Source: Melanocharis versteri
Lineage: Eukaryota > Chordata > Aves > Passeriformes > Melanocharitidae
Reading direction: 5' to 3'
NCBI GenBank assembly: GCA_013397845.1
Contig: VZTG01005259.1
Location: forward strand, 1,036,482 to 1,100,481
Length of the DNA: 64,000 nucleotides
The translations under genes and the position numbers were made by a program. Of this stretch, positions 25,863 through 37,075 are shown one piece after another. The notes below the pieces were generated by a model that was not told the origin of the DNA, did not search any database, and was given only the letters and a program-made list of their open reading frames with translations. Every line of letters starts with the position of its first letter. Within the stretch, counting starts at the first letter, position 1.

Positions 25863-27359
25863 TAATTCCGTAATTATCAATGCTTAAATTTGTTAAAGAC
25901 TAACTTTAAGAAACTTCAGAAGTTTAAAAAGTCTTTTTAAATTCCACTAGCCTAAAAGTAATTGAGTTCTTCAGCTACTGAAAATGAACATTTTTCTTTC
26001 ATGCCTGCATTTTTTCTGTCTGCCACTGTAATGACAGACTTTTATGTTTTCTTAGCACAAATCCTTAGTTAACACTATAACTCTCACAAACAATTAGCAG
26101 GTGCAATTGTTTCTAAGTCAAAAGATATTTTTACTCTTGCAGCTAATAATTTCAACTGATAAAAGAAATATGATGCTATGTAGCTAAGTATGATGGCTAA
26201 ATGACTGGGCAAAATTGTTAAAAAATTACCTGTATTAACTGAAAGCGTTATTTAAAAAGTAAACTACTTTACACATCCTCAGAGCCTCAGGATGATACCC
26301 TTCCCTCCCCCGCCATAAACACATACACACAGTTTTGGCTTTGTTTTCTAAAAAAATAAAATGAAAAAAAAAATTCAAAGTAGTAGGATATCTGTTTTCT
26401 CATTTTAAATATAGTGCAACTATTGCAGTGTACTGTCCTATAGTGTAGTGTAAAATTTGTAAATCTATAAGTTTCTAAGTTCAGAGAAAACTTAATACAC
26501 AACAAATTTCATATATATTTTTGTTCTAATCAACAAACAAGTAAATGGCATCTTTTTTATTTTTTTTTAAGAGGCATGTTGTGAGTTCATACTTGCAAAA
26601 AACTCTTGCATGTTGCCTATAAAACCCCCTGTCTGGTGATTTTTCTCTTTTCTCTCCTCCTAAGTATTTACTTACTGTCACTAGAGTAGCTTTTCTGATT
26701 TTCACCCAAGAAGCAGTCAGGTAGTTTTTGAATTGCAGCCAAAAGTATGAAAAATGTTAAGTATAGATTTTTTAAATTTTTTTTTAAATTTTGTTTTACA
26801 TAATAGGTGATGACATGGACATCACAGTATGGTGGCATTTAGAAAATCAGTTGGATAGCAGGCAAATTGAAACCCTAAAAGCCTAATAAAAGCACTAGCT
26901 TCCTTTCAAATTGCTCCTAGGAATATCTTTCCTTTCTACATGTAGTGGTGGTGAATCCATTATGCACACAGTGGTATCGGATGTAATGCTCCTGTTTATA
27001 CAGCACATGCTGGTCCAGAGCTCTGAACACAATGTACAAAAAGATGTAAGTAATCTGTATTCTCTTTTTAAATACAGAGCAACTGCTGCATGGAGACACT
27101 AAACATTTCACCCATTGTCACTGAATGGCTTATTCTCCATCTCAGAAGGGTTCAGGGGTGATGGTAGAATGGGGCACATTAGTTCACACACCAAGAATGT
27201 TCATTTTCCTGTTTAAGTTTTTATCATCTACCTGTCACAAAGAGTTGCTACCAGGAAAACTATTTAGGATGTGAACACCTTTCAGTCGAAAACTTGTAGT
27301 GTGGAGACTGCTCTATCCGCAAAAGCTCAGGAAGATTATTATTCATAGCACTTGAGCAG

Positions 27360-27382
27360 GTCAGGTCTTCTAATGACCTGAC
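27360..27382. repeat. 8-bp inverted repeat, 7-base loop
   Basis: The arms GTCAGGTC and GACCTGAC surround TTCTAAT. It is a perfect but short hairpin with no known family. Confidence 0.85.
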
Positions 27383-28344
27383 AAATCCTGTGCAGAACAA
27401 CTAAATAGGTCCCTTATGAGAGATCAGGAGAAATCCATGAACACAGTGCAGAGATAACTGAGGATTTGTAATTGGACCACTTGAAGGAATATGAATTTAC
27501 AAAAGTACTGTTTCAGATGTAGGCTCTCAAGGCAGGTCTCACTGAAAAAGCCAAGAGGCATGGCAATGTTTAAGAGCTGATATTTTGAGTCTAAATTCCT
27601 GAGATGGATGATATTAATTCTGTATTTTTTTAAAATAACTGGGAGACTTTTTCATATTCTTGTCACTCAACTACTTATTTGCCTTTTCCCGTAGTATTTG
27701 AAAGATTAACTGCTAAACACTTCTGGTTTTGTCAGTCTGAAGTTTCCAAGCTCTGAGGCATCTCCAGGCATTGAGTGGCAACTGATAAGTCTTTTTTGGA
27801 GAAGGACCATGAACAGCTGGAACAGTTAACAAAGTGAAAAATCCTTAAAGTGCAAGGGAAATAGAGAAATATGGTTCTGTAACAATCATATATTTGTAGT
27901 GACTCCTTAAATAGTACATTGAGTTTGTATAACAAACTCACACATATCTATATACAATAAGGTCAATCAACCCATTTACAGTATCAAAAAAACCATAGAT
28001 GACCCTGCTGATGAAAGTTAGAGCCACTCAAGGTTGATTTAAAATTGTTAAAATTACCAAGAGGAAGATGAAGTGAGCCTGTTGAACTGTTGTTTGGGAT
28101 ACCTCAACAGTATTGTTAAAGAGTCAATTCTAACAATGTTCCATTTATGATCCTTAAAAAGCCTGTGACTGAAGCCCTCGAACATTGGCCACAAGGGTTT
28201 TTCAGGAGAAATACAATTTCATTCAGCTCTATTAAGAACACTTTTTACTAGATCAGCAGGCAGGAAGAACTGGTTGCTTAGCAATAGTAACTTGGAAGGA
28301 AAAATGTCTGGTCCTTGTGTATTTCTGTGGGTGCATCCATTCAC

Positions 28345-28366
28345 ATATACACACACACACATATAA
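28345..28366 (+). repeat. (CA)n microsatellite with TA flanks
   Basis: CATATA precedes (CA)7 and ATATA follows it. Confidence 0.85.
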
Positions 28367-29499
28367 ACCCTGGTAAAATGCATATGAGTCTCATTTTTAA
28401 AGAGATATGCTTAATGAAGAGAAGAAGGGAAAAAGATATTTAAAGTAGTTTTCAGAAAAGTAATTTAGGATGTTCATCTACAGCAATGCTGTAGACTATG
28501 ACAGGAAACCCAGTAGGTTTAAGAAGAAAGAAAAGTAAAAGCCGAATTGAAATACTAGGGTGATGGGTTTTATCAGCCACAACAACCTCAGGCAAGACAC
28601 TTACTTTTCTGTCACAAAGAGTTCTATCAGTACTGAATACTACAAAGTTTAGATAGCACAGATGGCTTTTCCAATCAGTGATTGGCTGGAAAAAAATGAG
28701 GAGGTTTATCTAATTTTTTTTTTGGTCAGGCTGTTTATTGCTCTGTACTAGAAAAAGTTAAAGATGAACTCTTCCTTAATATATCTTCCCTAAAATTCAA
28801 TATTTCAGAACAGAAATTATCTCTAAGTTTAGCAGCCTCAGATTAAATTATTTTGTTTCTCATTTTGCAAAATGGCTTTGCCTAGTCAGCATCCATATTC
28901 AAATTTGGATTTGCTTATTTCTTGCAGACAGTCAGTCATTTGGAGTTGATACAGAAGGCTAGACATAATGATGCTGCTTAATCTCACAGGTTTTATTGCA
29001 AACTGTTAAATGTTTACCAGCTTGCTGTAGTCGTATCTGATAACAGATTTTATAGCTTTGTTATTTAAATCCAGAGCTGATTTTCAGGCAAAATTTTGAG
29101 ATCAAGTCTGCAGAGGAGTTCCAAGTACTTCTGCTAAAACTGACCTGCAATGAATACTTTTTCTTCTAGAGCCATGAGTAAATAATCTTAAAACAGATAC
29201 TGAAGATCCTTTTAAAAGAGAAGAAGAAAGCTACCACCCATCTTAATGCCACATGACTCACAGATGACGCTCAGAAATTTGAGATTGAACTAGATAATGA
29301 GATCCATTTTTCTGGTTTGTCCAAACATTGCTCAGTGCCCAGCTCTTCAACCAAAATGGCTTTCAGGCAAAACTGGAAGACAAAGACTTAAAGAATTGTC
29401 TTGTAATAGAGTAATTTTTCCTGCCACGTCCCATGGGTTTTGTCTTCACATGAGAAGGCAATTAGCAACATATGTGGAGAGCAGCAGTGGAGATTCTAC

Positions 29500-29842
29500 C
29501 ATGCCTAGAAAAGAGAAGGCTTTGGGGTGATCTAATTGCAGCCGTCCAGTACCTGAAGGGAACTTACAGGAAAGATGTGGCAAGATAATTTACAAGGGCG
29601 CAAGTGAGTGACAGGACAAGGCAGAATGGCTTCAAACTGAAAGAGAGCGGGTTTAGATTACACACATGAAGGTATGCACTGGAACAGAGAAGTTGTGGAT
29701 GCCACATCCCTGGAAGTGTTCATGGCCAGGTTGGATGGGGCTCTGGTCTAGTGGAAGGCGCCCTTGCCCATGGCAGAGGGTTTAGAACTAGCTGATCTTC
29801 AAAGTCTACTTCCAACCCAAACCGTTCTATGATTCTATGATT
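29500..29842 (+). mobile_element. CR1 LINE 3' fragment with intact octamer tail
   Basis: The words 'agaaaagagaaggctttggg', 'tgatctaattgcagcc', 'cagtacctgaaggga', 'gtgacaggacaaggcagaat', 'gaagttgtggatgccacatc' and 'cttgcccatggcagagg' appear in the order found in avian CR1 3' regions. The copy ends in 'tctatgattctatgatt', the CR1 3' octamer repeat. It is 5'-truncated, as usual for CR1. It also lacks the segment that normally encodes the 'gaaattcttcactgtgaggg' words between the 'tttagatta' and 'ggaacagag' parts, so it has an internal deletion of some tens of bases. It abuts an oppositely oriented CR1 fragment. The short frames here (for example minus strand 29720-29932) are repeat sequence, not genes. 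Confidence 0.92.
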
Positions 29843-29845
29843 CCA

Positions 29846-30003
29846 CATCTCTTGGGAGGTTGTTCCAGTGATTGATTGTTCCTGCTGTAAAAAGTTATTT
29901 CTGATGTTGAGATAAAGTTCTTCCCAGTGCAACTTGTACCTGCTGCCCTTATCTTGTTAACGTGGCTACTTGTGAAGAGACTGTTCTCTAACTTCAGACA
30001 CCA
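29846..30003 (-). mobile_element. CR1 LINE fragment, opposite orientation
   Basis: Read on the plus strand, 'cttgggaggttgttccagtg', 'gattgttcctgctgtaaaaa', 'gttcttcccagtgcaactt', 'gtacctgctgcccttatctt' and 'gtgaagagactgt' follow the order of the reverse complement of CR1. The equivalent consensus words read 'gggcagcctgttccagtg' and 'tgcccttgtcctgtc'. The copy starts immediately beside the octamer tail of the plus-strand CR1, so its own 3' tail is missing. It may continue with lower similarity to about 30060. A plus-strand frame of 76 codons (29927-30157) overlaps it and is not a gene. Confidence 0.75.
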
Positions 30004-33000
30004 GAATATAAACAGTTCTATAATTGAGGCCTTATCAAAGACTAAAATCAGGATTGACTTTTCCAGAGACTTTTCCAATCAACATACTAATGAGGATGAA
30101 TACGAAGAATTATCCTCAAAATATTACATTACTAAGCCCTATTTAGAGAACTCTTAATATAAACATTTTGCATTCTATTGGTTGGCCAATTCTTTATCTC
30201 TCTTATAGCTCTTCACTTTATTTCTATGAGGTACACCTTAAGTCACTCTACTGTAGCAATTAAGCAAATTTTCTATTTAAATGTAGGTAAGTTAGAAAAC
30301 CCACATTGTATTTTTTTATAAGTTTTGGGTTGGGGTATTTGCTATAAAAGCATATTTAAATAGTTGTAATTTACCTTTGGTATAATATTATATATTTTAT
30401 CACTATTTGTTTCCCTGTGCTAATTTGCTGTCCTTGAAAATATATTAAAAAGTGTTTGAAATTTTAGCACCAGAATTAATGCCAGTTAATTTTTCCACAG
30501 TTACAGAGGCTGAGGTGAGGGGTTGTAGAAGGGCTTGAAGAAGCAGAGAAATATTTTTGCATGTTATTGCCTCAATACCTTATACTCTAATACTGAACAA
30601 AGTAAATTGAATGTTAAGTAATAATGCATAATTACACATCCAGAGAGATGATAATAAAGAGTAAAGTACAACAAACTGTAATCCAATCACAAACGCAAAG
30701 CATGCAAATGAAACAATCAGGTTAAAGATGCAGAACTGGCAGTGTTTAATAAAGATTTATAGAGAAAGAATATAATTTAGCATAGCAGAAAAAAAAATCT
30801 ATTAGCAAATATAATCCCCCTGATGCAATTCCTTTTTAGTACATGTTAATTCTTCTATTAACAAATCTCCAATGATTTTGCATTGAATATTCAAGGGAAC
30901 TGAGTCAATATTAGGGAATCATACAATTCCCTGCCAGAAAGCAAAGGATTCATTACAGCTACTGAGAATTCATTTGAACACATGAAATAAAATATTGCCA
31001 AGTATTAGGTGATACAGAATCCAAGGGCTTGAGACCCAGGGAGTTTTCACGGTAACCACCACCCCTGAATCTAGGATATACGATGTCTAATCTGGAAGCA
31101 GTCTGCCTCCTTGTTCCCATCTTAATTTATATTTTTGTTGGTTTCATTCAAATATTATGTTACAAAGTACAATACTTTGCACAAAGATTTACGTATACAA
31201 TAAAAAAAGAAATCAATGTATTTTATATTTGATCCTGATGAAGAACCACCGTAGTCAACAGTTGTGTGGGAGGCAGTACCATGCCCTGTTTCTGGTCTGA
31301 AAAGCTTCAAAAGAGCCTTACCTACACAAAATTACATCCTACTTCTTAAAATGAGTACAACTAAAGCACTTTGTTGAATAGATATGAGTGACTCATTGAC
31401 TTCGTGCACAGGTAACATGAGCATAAGTTTACCTTTAAATTAATGTTGCTTTTTTGTTTAAGAAAATACAAGTACAGGAGTTCAATATATATCCATCAAC
31501 TACTGACATTTTAGAAAACCTAGCAGAAAATCTTTCCTCTTTAATGTGATTCTATGACTAGATTTTGACTCACCACAATTAAAACATACCTAAGTGACAG
31601 CAAATAGAGAAAAATACAGGTAAATTTGACTTTTAATTGGCAAAAAATTACTAGAAAACAATTAGATTTTTTGATGATGCCTGAATTGTTCATACACACT
31701 GCAGTATGTTTCTCACTATTCATGATTCCTACACAAAATAAGCATTAATTATATTCTGAAAACATTTATCATACAGCTACTTTGATTCTCTGCTAACAAG
31801 TAATACACACTGTCTACTCTTTTAAAAATGCTTTGTAATCTCAGTTAGGGAAGGGGTCTGCTCCGTAAAGTGTTGGCATTTGAGGCTCAAGCCAATAACC
31901 ACAACCGACTTTGTAATGTCATTTGTGTCACAGTTTCAGAGGGAAGATAATTTTAGCTAAAATTCAAGCATTTGGATATGGAACACAAACTGGTTTATAG
32001 CCAGCACAAATCTGCAAGCATTTAATCTTCCTGAGGGACCAGAAATTGTATTAGCTGTCCACATGCCATAACACTGCCAGACTGCACTTACTGCTGGAGG
32101 GCTCAACACAGGACTTGAGCCCCCTGAAACCCAAGGGCCCTGCTGGGCACCAGTGCTTTGGGACTCCCCAGATGGGCTTTTGCCCCTTCCCTGGTGTTTT
32201 CAGCATGTTTTCATTCCTCCCATTTCCTCCTCCACACTTAAACAACAAAAACCCTCACTCTAGCACTTAATGGCTAGGGAAAAGGGTGTGTGAGTAGCAG
32301 AGAACAAAACTAAAGTTAAATGCATGCCTCCTCTAATTTAATAAGTAAAAATGTTCTCTCTATAACCTTGTTCAGAGTAGCACTTAAGTTTCTCTGAAAT
32401 CTGTGGCTTTATTCACACTTCAAAGTTAAATGCTTTGTTGGACAAGGGTCTTCATACAGATAATAAACGTACTTTTCCTATTCCTACCCAGGAGTTGAAC
32501 AACATTCCTTTTCAAATAACTAAGAAAAAATTTTTAGAAAGCCTTTTTACTATAACAACAAAAAGTTATTTTGACTTTGAAATAGGATAGAAAATTTCTG
32601 CCTTCAGTGAAAAGGCTAAATATTTAATCTGGAAATTGAAAACAAAACCCCAGATACTCTGGCTTCTGTTGCTTTTAGGTGTCTGTTTTCTGTTCATTAG
32701 AAGAAAGAAAAGTGTTTAAAGACACTTTTTTTAATATTCAGCCAAAATTTACATTTCCTGGAAAGGAGGGAACAAAACAATCTGACAAAGACCTGCATCA
32801 ATCAATTAAAAAGTCTAGATACAGTTTTGTACTTTGAGAAGGATTTTTCATTGAGCTGGTTTCCTTATGACAACAGTCTCAGCTCCTGTAAGAGCTGCTG
32901 CATTGCTGCCATGGTGCGTGTGTTTGATAGTCTGCATGCGCTTGCTGCTTTTCTTTCTCGGCAGCAAACGGGAAAATTCTGTGCTATGACTGCTCAACTT

Positions 33001-33509
33001 CTTACAGTCACCCTGAAGTCACAGACAGAGAAACAGTGTCTAGGTATCTTCAGGAACAACCTTCCTCTCCAACAACTGAGTTGCTAAAACCAGAGTAGTA
33101 ATGTGCAATCACAGAGGTAGAGCATCAGTGAACAGTAAGATATTCTGATATTGAAGTAATTTTTCACACCTCTAGTAAACTGAACAGATTACATTCATTT
33201 ATCTGTGTCAAACCTTAATTATCAACCTGAGTTTACAGACTCACAGGGCTTTTAAAAATACTTGTCATCAGAACATGTGCACTATTACAAATTTCATTAA
33301 AAGCATATTTAAGGCATGCCAAATTGTGTTCTTCGTTGTCTTCACCAAAAAGTAATGATCCATTGCATATTTATTTTTGCAGCCAGCTAATGAAATGCAA
33401 TGAAAAGTGACACAGCAATGCCTAGTTGCTGAACAAGTGCATATGTTTTCAGGATGAATAAAGTTCTTACAATTCTGACTACTGTCAGACTTAGCCAGTG
33501 ATCAGAATT

Positions 33510-33523
33510 AAAAAAAAAAAAAA
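33510..33523 (+). repeat. Poly(A) tract
   Basis: This is a run of 14 A with no associated retrocopy recognised. Confidence 0.85.
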
Positions 33524-33729
33524 TCATCTCTCCTTACTAGTGTGGCGTTTTAGTCACATTCATACATATGTGTTTTAATAACCTGAGTTCTCTGTTTCAT
33601 CTTAGATGTAACTAAATCATGGTAAGCTGCCCTTCACAGAAATATGCAGTACTTCTTCAAACAGAGATGGATTTCCTAATTGGTGCATCCTTTGCACTGC
33701 ATTCAGTGTACTGTGGCAGTACTAACACT

Positions 33730-33755
33730 GTACTGTAGTGCAGTCTACAGTGTAC
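33730..33755. repeat. Imperfect inverted repeat in an AGT/ACT-rich stretch
   Basis: GTACTGTAG pairs with CTACAGTGTAC, leaving a two-base bulge and a six-base loop. It lies within about 90 bases built from related AGTGTACTGTA-like words (33680-33765), so slippage or decay of a simple repeat is a likely origin. Confidence 0.7.
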
Positions 33756-35387
33756 TATGTAGTTTTACATATTGTCTTAATGCAAGACAAAAAATAGTAA
33801 TCAGCAAAAGAGAAATATTTTCCTGAGTTACAAACCATAAAATCATCAATAAATCTCAGTATATTTCATGCTCATAGCTATGATAGTATTCTATTATCGG
33901 ATCTGGGCTGAAAACTACCTGGAGGAACCTCCTTTGGCCTGGTATTCAGTCCGTGCTGTGGGAACAAGCCTTGGCAGTGTGCACTCTTTGGACTCACAGC
34001 TGAGAAAAAATAATGCAGATGCAATTTCATGTATGCTTTTGTAGGCAGCCCTAGTCTAGCTGCAGGGCAGATTTCAAGTCACTTGACTTCAAGGCAAATC
34101 AAAGCAGAGAGGAATAATTTCCTGCCTCTCTGACAGGGACACAAACTCTGAACAGAGTACGGTCACATTCTGCCTGGAAACTGTAACAGCTGCAGCAAAC
34201 ATATGGAGCTGCCATGGAAGAAAAGCTGTTTGGTTTGTGGAGTGAGCCCCTAATCAAAGTGATTGATGCTGGATATGATGCAGAAATGCAGTAGGTATCC
34301 CTTTTGAAGGAAGATACTTGAGAGATAAATACAAAATGCTTTAATAAATGGAACAGGCTGAAACAACTGTAATACCTCTAGGATAGATGTTAAAATCACT
34401 TAGACTTATATTAGCAATGAATCATTTCCCTTAATATAAAATATAGAAGACATAAAGTAAAAATAAATCACTGGTCCAATATTAACCATGACATATCTGA
34501 TTTTTTACACTATTATTTTATTGTCTTTTTGGTAACTGGAATTGTTATGCTACATATTAGAAAAAGGTGTGATATAGTAATTTATTTTTAATATGATACA
34601 AAAGTAGGGTATAGCCAATGAATCACTTGTTAAAGGCCAGTTTCTGTTAAACTTCCTTGCAATGAATATTAACATCAAAGAGTAAGTATTCTAAAGGCAT
34701 TGGACCTTTTTCTTTGTTACTGAGGGAACTCTTTTTCTTTTTGAGTAATCAGTTCCAGATTCTGAAGACAGAACACATAATTTCCTGCTGATGAATAAAC
34801 AATACACAAGTATGAGAAGGTATGATACTTTTCATCTTTGTTACAAGACAGTGGTGTGAGCAATAGTGGTTGCAGCTTCTGACATTCTTAGAGTCTAAGA
34901 GAAAAGCTGAGAAAGGCTATTTCTAACTCACTATTTTCATGAAGAGTTGGTACACTCAGGGTATCCTTGTTCCACATATGTAAACTGAAAATAGTAATTT
35001 TGGGTGTGAGAATGGCAGAGGCTTGTTTTCTAAAGGAGTTTTGATTGCCTTTCATGCTGCTTTTCTTTACCTACATCTTTTGTTTATTCTCATATGTAAG
35101 GAAAATGGTAAATCATTCTTATTAGATGCTCATTTGACTGTGTGCGATGATTCTTAAAACAATATTTGGGAAAGCCATATTAAGGCAACACATTTTTTTA
35201 GTTTCCAATATTATTTAGAATACTTATAAACTTTAAGTGGTGGACCTTAATCTAACAATAAATAAAATTATATTAGTTCGAGTAAATGATTAAATAAAAT
35301 CTCAAGTGCAAGAGAAGCATCCTACTGTGTTTGAGACTGACAGATGGGTCTGGATCCAAGCTAACAATGTTCTGCGCATCCTCAGAC

Positions 35388-35411
35388 TCTAGAAAATGAC
35401 AATTTTCTAGA
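35388..35411. repeat. Perfect 10-bp inverted repeat, 4-base loop
   Basis: The arms TCTAGAAAAT and ATTTTCTAGA are exact reverse complements around GACA. No family is recognised. Confidence 0.9.
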
Positions 35412-36417
35412 CAATATACCTGTTGTTCTGCTAGCAATAACATGTGAAGAAAAAAAACTCATAAAAACTTTGGAGTAACTAAAATGAGGGAAATAATTTA
35501 GAATGGACAACTAACTTATAAATAATTCAGCTCACTGGAGATTTTTCCCAGTCACTGTATCAGAGTTTTCAGCTGTCTGCAGAGAGTTTTCTATATGGAT
35601 GAACATGTTTTCTGTTAGAATAGTCCAGGTGGTAAAGCAACTGGCAATAAAAACTTGTGCTTCCAGATACAGTAGGTCTCTTTTATGTATTTATGATATT
35701 TGGCAAATGTCCTGCTCTTCAAATCATGAGTGCATTTACCTCCCACTGAAGTAATTGAAAGCCAACAATTCTCTGGATCAGTACAGCCAGGATCAGTAAC
35801 TACAGGACTATAAAATTATTTCAGTCAAGTCCTTTCTTGTATAAGCAGGCTTTACAATAGCTGAAATGAATTTTCTTTCAGAAATATTTTAATTGCATAG
35901 CAATCTGTTTGATATCAAGACTTCTTTGCAATGAAAAGCAGCAAAGGCTTTTTGGGCAATCACCAAAGGCTCAGATTTTTCCTTGCAATAATTTTACAGT
36001 ATACTCCAAGCAATTACATACAATTTAACACATATTACATTTTGAAAGGAAAGTCAATAGCTTGCCTATCATCCTAACCTTGAAAACTATCCATGACAGT
36101 GGCAATAATCCTGTATTTGTCCAGCCATGTATTTAGAGACAAGACTACAAAAAGGTTTATGTCATAATTTTCCTCCACTCCATTCCTCTAAAGAGAATGA
36201 TTCATTTAGTTAGGTACATGCAGTTGCTGGTGCCCTCTCTGCTCACACAGCCACCCACTGTCCTCGCCTGAGCAGAGAGCAGGGGGACCAGCTTACATCC
36301 GGCTCCTCCCTTCACATCCTGACGGCAAAGTCAGTATCCACAAAACTGCTGGAGCTGACACATGGCTGTGGGACCGAGGAAATTGTACTTAATTTCTGAA
36401 GCAGTATTATATACATA

Positions 36418-36596
36418 AACAAAACAAAAACAAAAACAAAAACAAAAACAAAAACAAAAACAAAAACAAAAACAAAAACAAAAAAAACCAAACCAAACTA
36501 AAAACAAAAACAAAAACAAAAAAACCACAACAACAAAAAAAAAACCAAAAAAACCCCAAAAAACCAAACCAAACCAAACCAAAACCCAAAAACCCC
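36418..36596 (+). repeat. (CAAAAA)n tract grading into A/C-rich sequence
   Basis: C occurs exactly every six bases from 36425 to 36479, giving about ten CAAAAA units. A further stretch of about 110 bases contains almost only A and C. The minus-strand frames here (Phe/Val/Leu/Gly/Trp/Cys-rich, 36331-36660) are translations of the repeat. A GC-richer unassigned block (36220-36390) lies directly upstream. Confidence 0.95.
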
Positions 36597-36942
36597 TATT
36601 GCACTCAAGGGTAGTTTCGAAAATTTCTTTTCTTTTCTCCCACAATTTCATCATTTTCAAGAACTGTGAAGAGAGTCTTACTGATGAATGTTGTGTTTAT
36701 GACTTCCATACATTTATTCTAGATACGCCATAGATATATGAGACCTCTCGAAATACTGAAGTTTCACTCTACATCAAGATAGAAGCACGTTCTGAGGAAT
36801 AGTCACAAGCAGGTTGAAAACTCATGGGTAAGAGTCAGAGACCAAGGCAACAAAGGGAAACCAGAGTTTGGAGTCTGCTGCAGGTTGCTCGATCAAGGGT
36901 AGCCTGTTGCCAAAGCCTTGCTCCAGCTACAGGGTCTTGTCC

Positions 36943-37075
36943 TGCTGGGGGACTCCTCAACATCTGCTGCACAAGTAGCCCAGTGAGCTGTAGGCATTCC
37001 AGGAGACTCCTGGGATTCATGGAGAATAACTTCCCAGGCCAGGTAATAGGCCTACCAGAGGGGATGCAATGTAGT
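36943..37075 (+). mobile_element. CR1 LINE ORF2 endonuclease-domain fragment (pseudo)
   Basis: A plus-strand frame reads RHSRRLLGFMENNFPGQV at 36992-37045. This resembles the CR1 ORF2 endonuclease segment 'RRFLE..EDNFLTQ'. In the DNA just before it, 'gggggactcctcaacatctg' resembles the CR1 'ggggacttcaacctcccagacatctgctgg' block. The expected GDFN reading is disrupted by a frame change, so no endonuclease can be made. The 3' part of the element is absent. The 126-codon frame at 36824-37204 contains it, but its flanks match nothing I recognise. The assignment is by recall, not by alignment. Confidence 0.65.

Larger units (their letters stand above)
20201..29499. other. AT-rich non-coding stretch
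   Basis: No gene is recognised. The stretch holds a GT microsatellite (21001-21048), a block rich in octamer and homeodomain-like motifs (about 21530-21870), a GC-richer unassigned patch (22490-22700), several small palindromes, a TTAAT-dense block (24900-25130), a short repeat pair at 25840-25862 and a CA repeat (28345-28366). Confidence 0.55.
30004..36416. other. AT-rich non-coding stretch
   Basis: No gene is recognised. Positions 30600-30930 are dense in transcription-factor-like words, including ATGCAAAT at 30702-30709 and TGAGTCA at 30901-30907. Positions 32050-32240 and 36220-36390 are GC-richer patches I could not assign. Small inverted repeats lie at 33730-33755 and 35388-35411. Confidence 0.55.

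Noticed and set aside
36331..36660. 109-codon Phe/Val/Leu-rich frame resembling a membrane protein
   Set aside because: It is the reverse translation of the (CAAAAA)n and A/C-rich tract.
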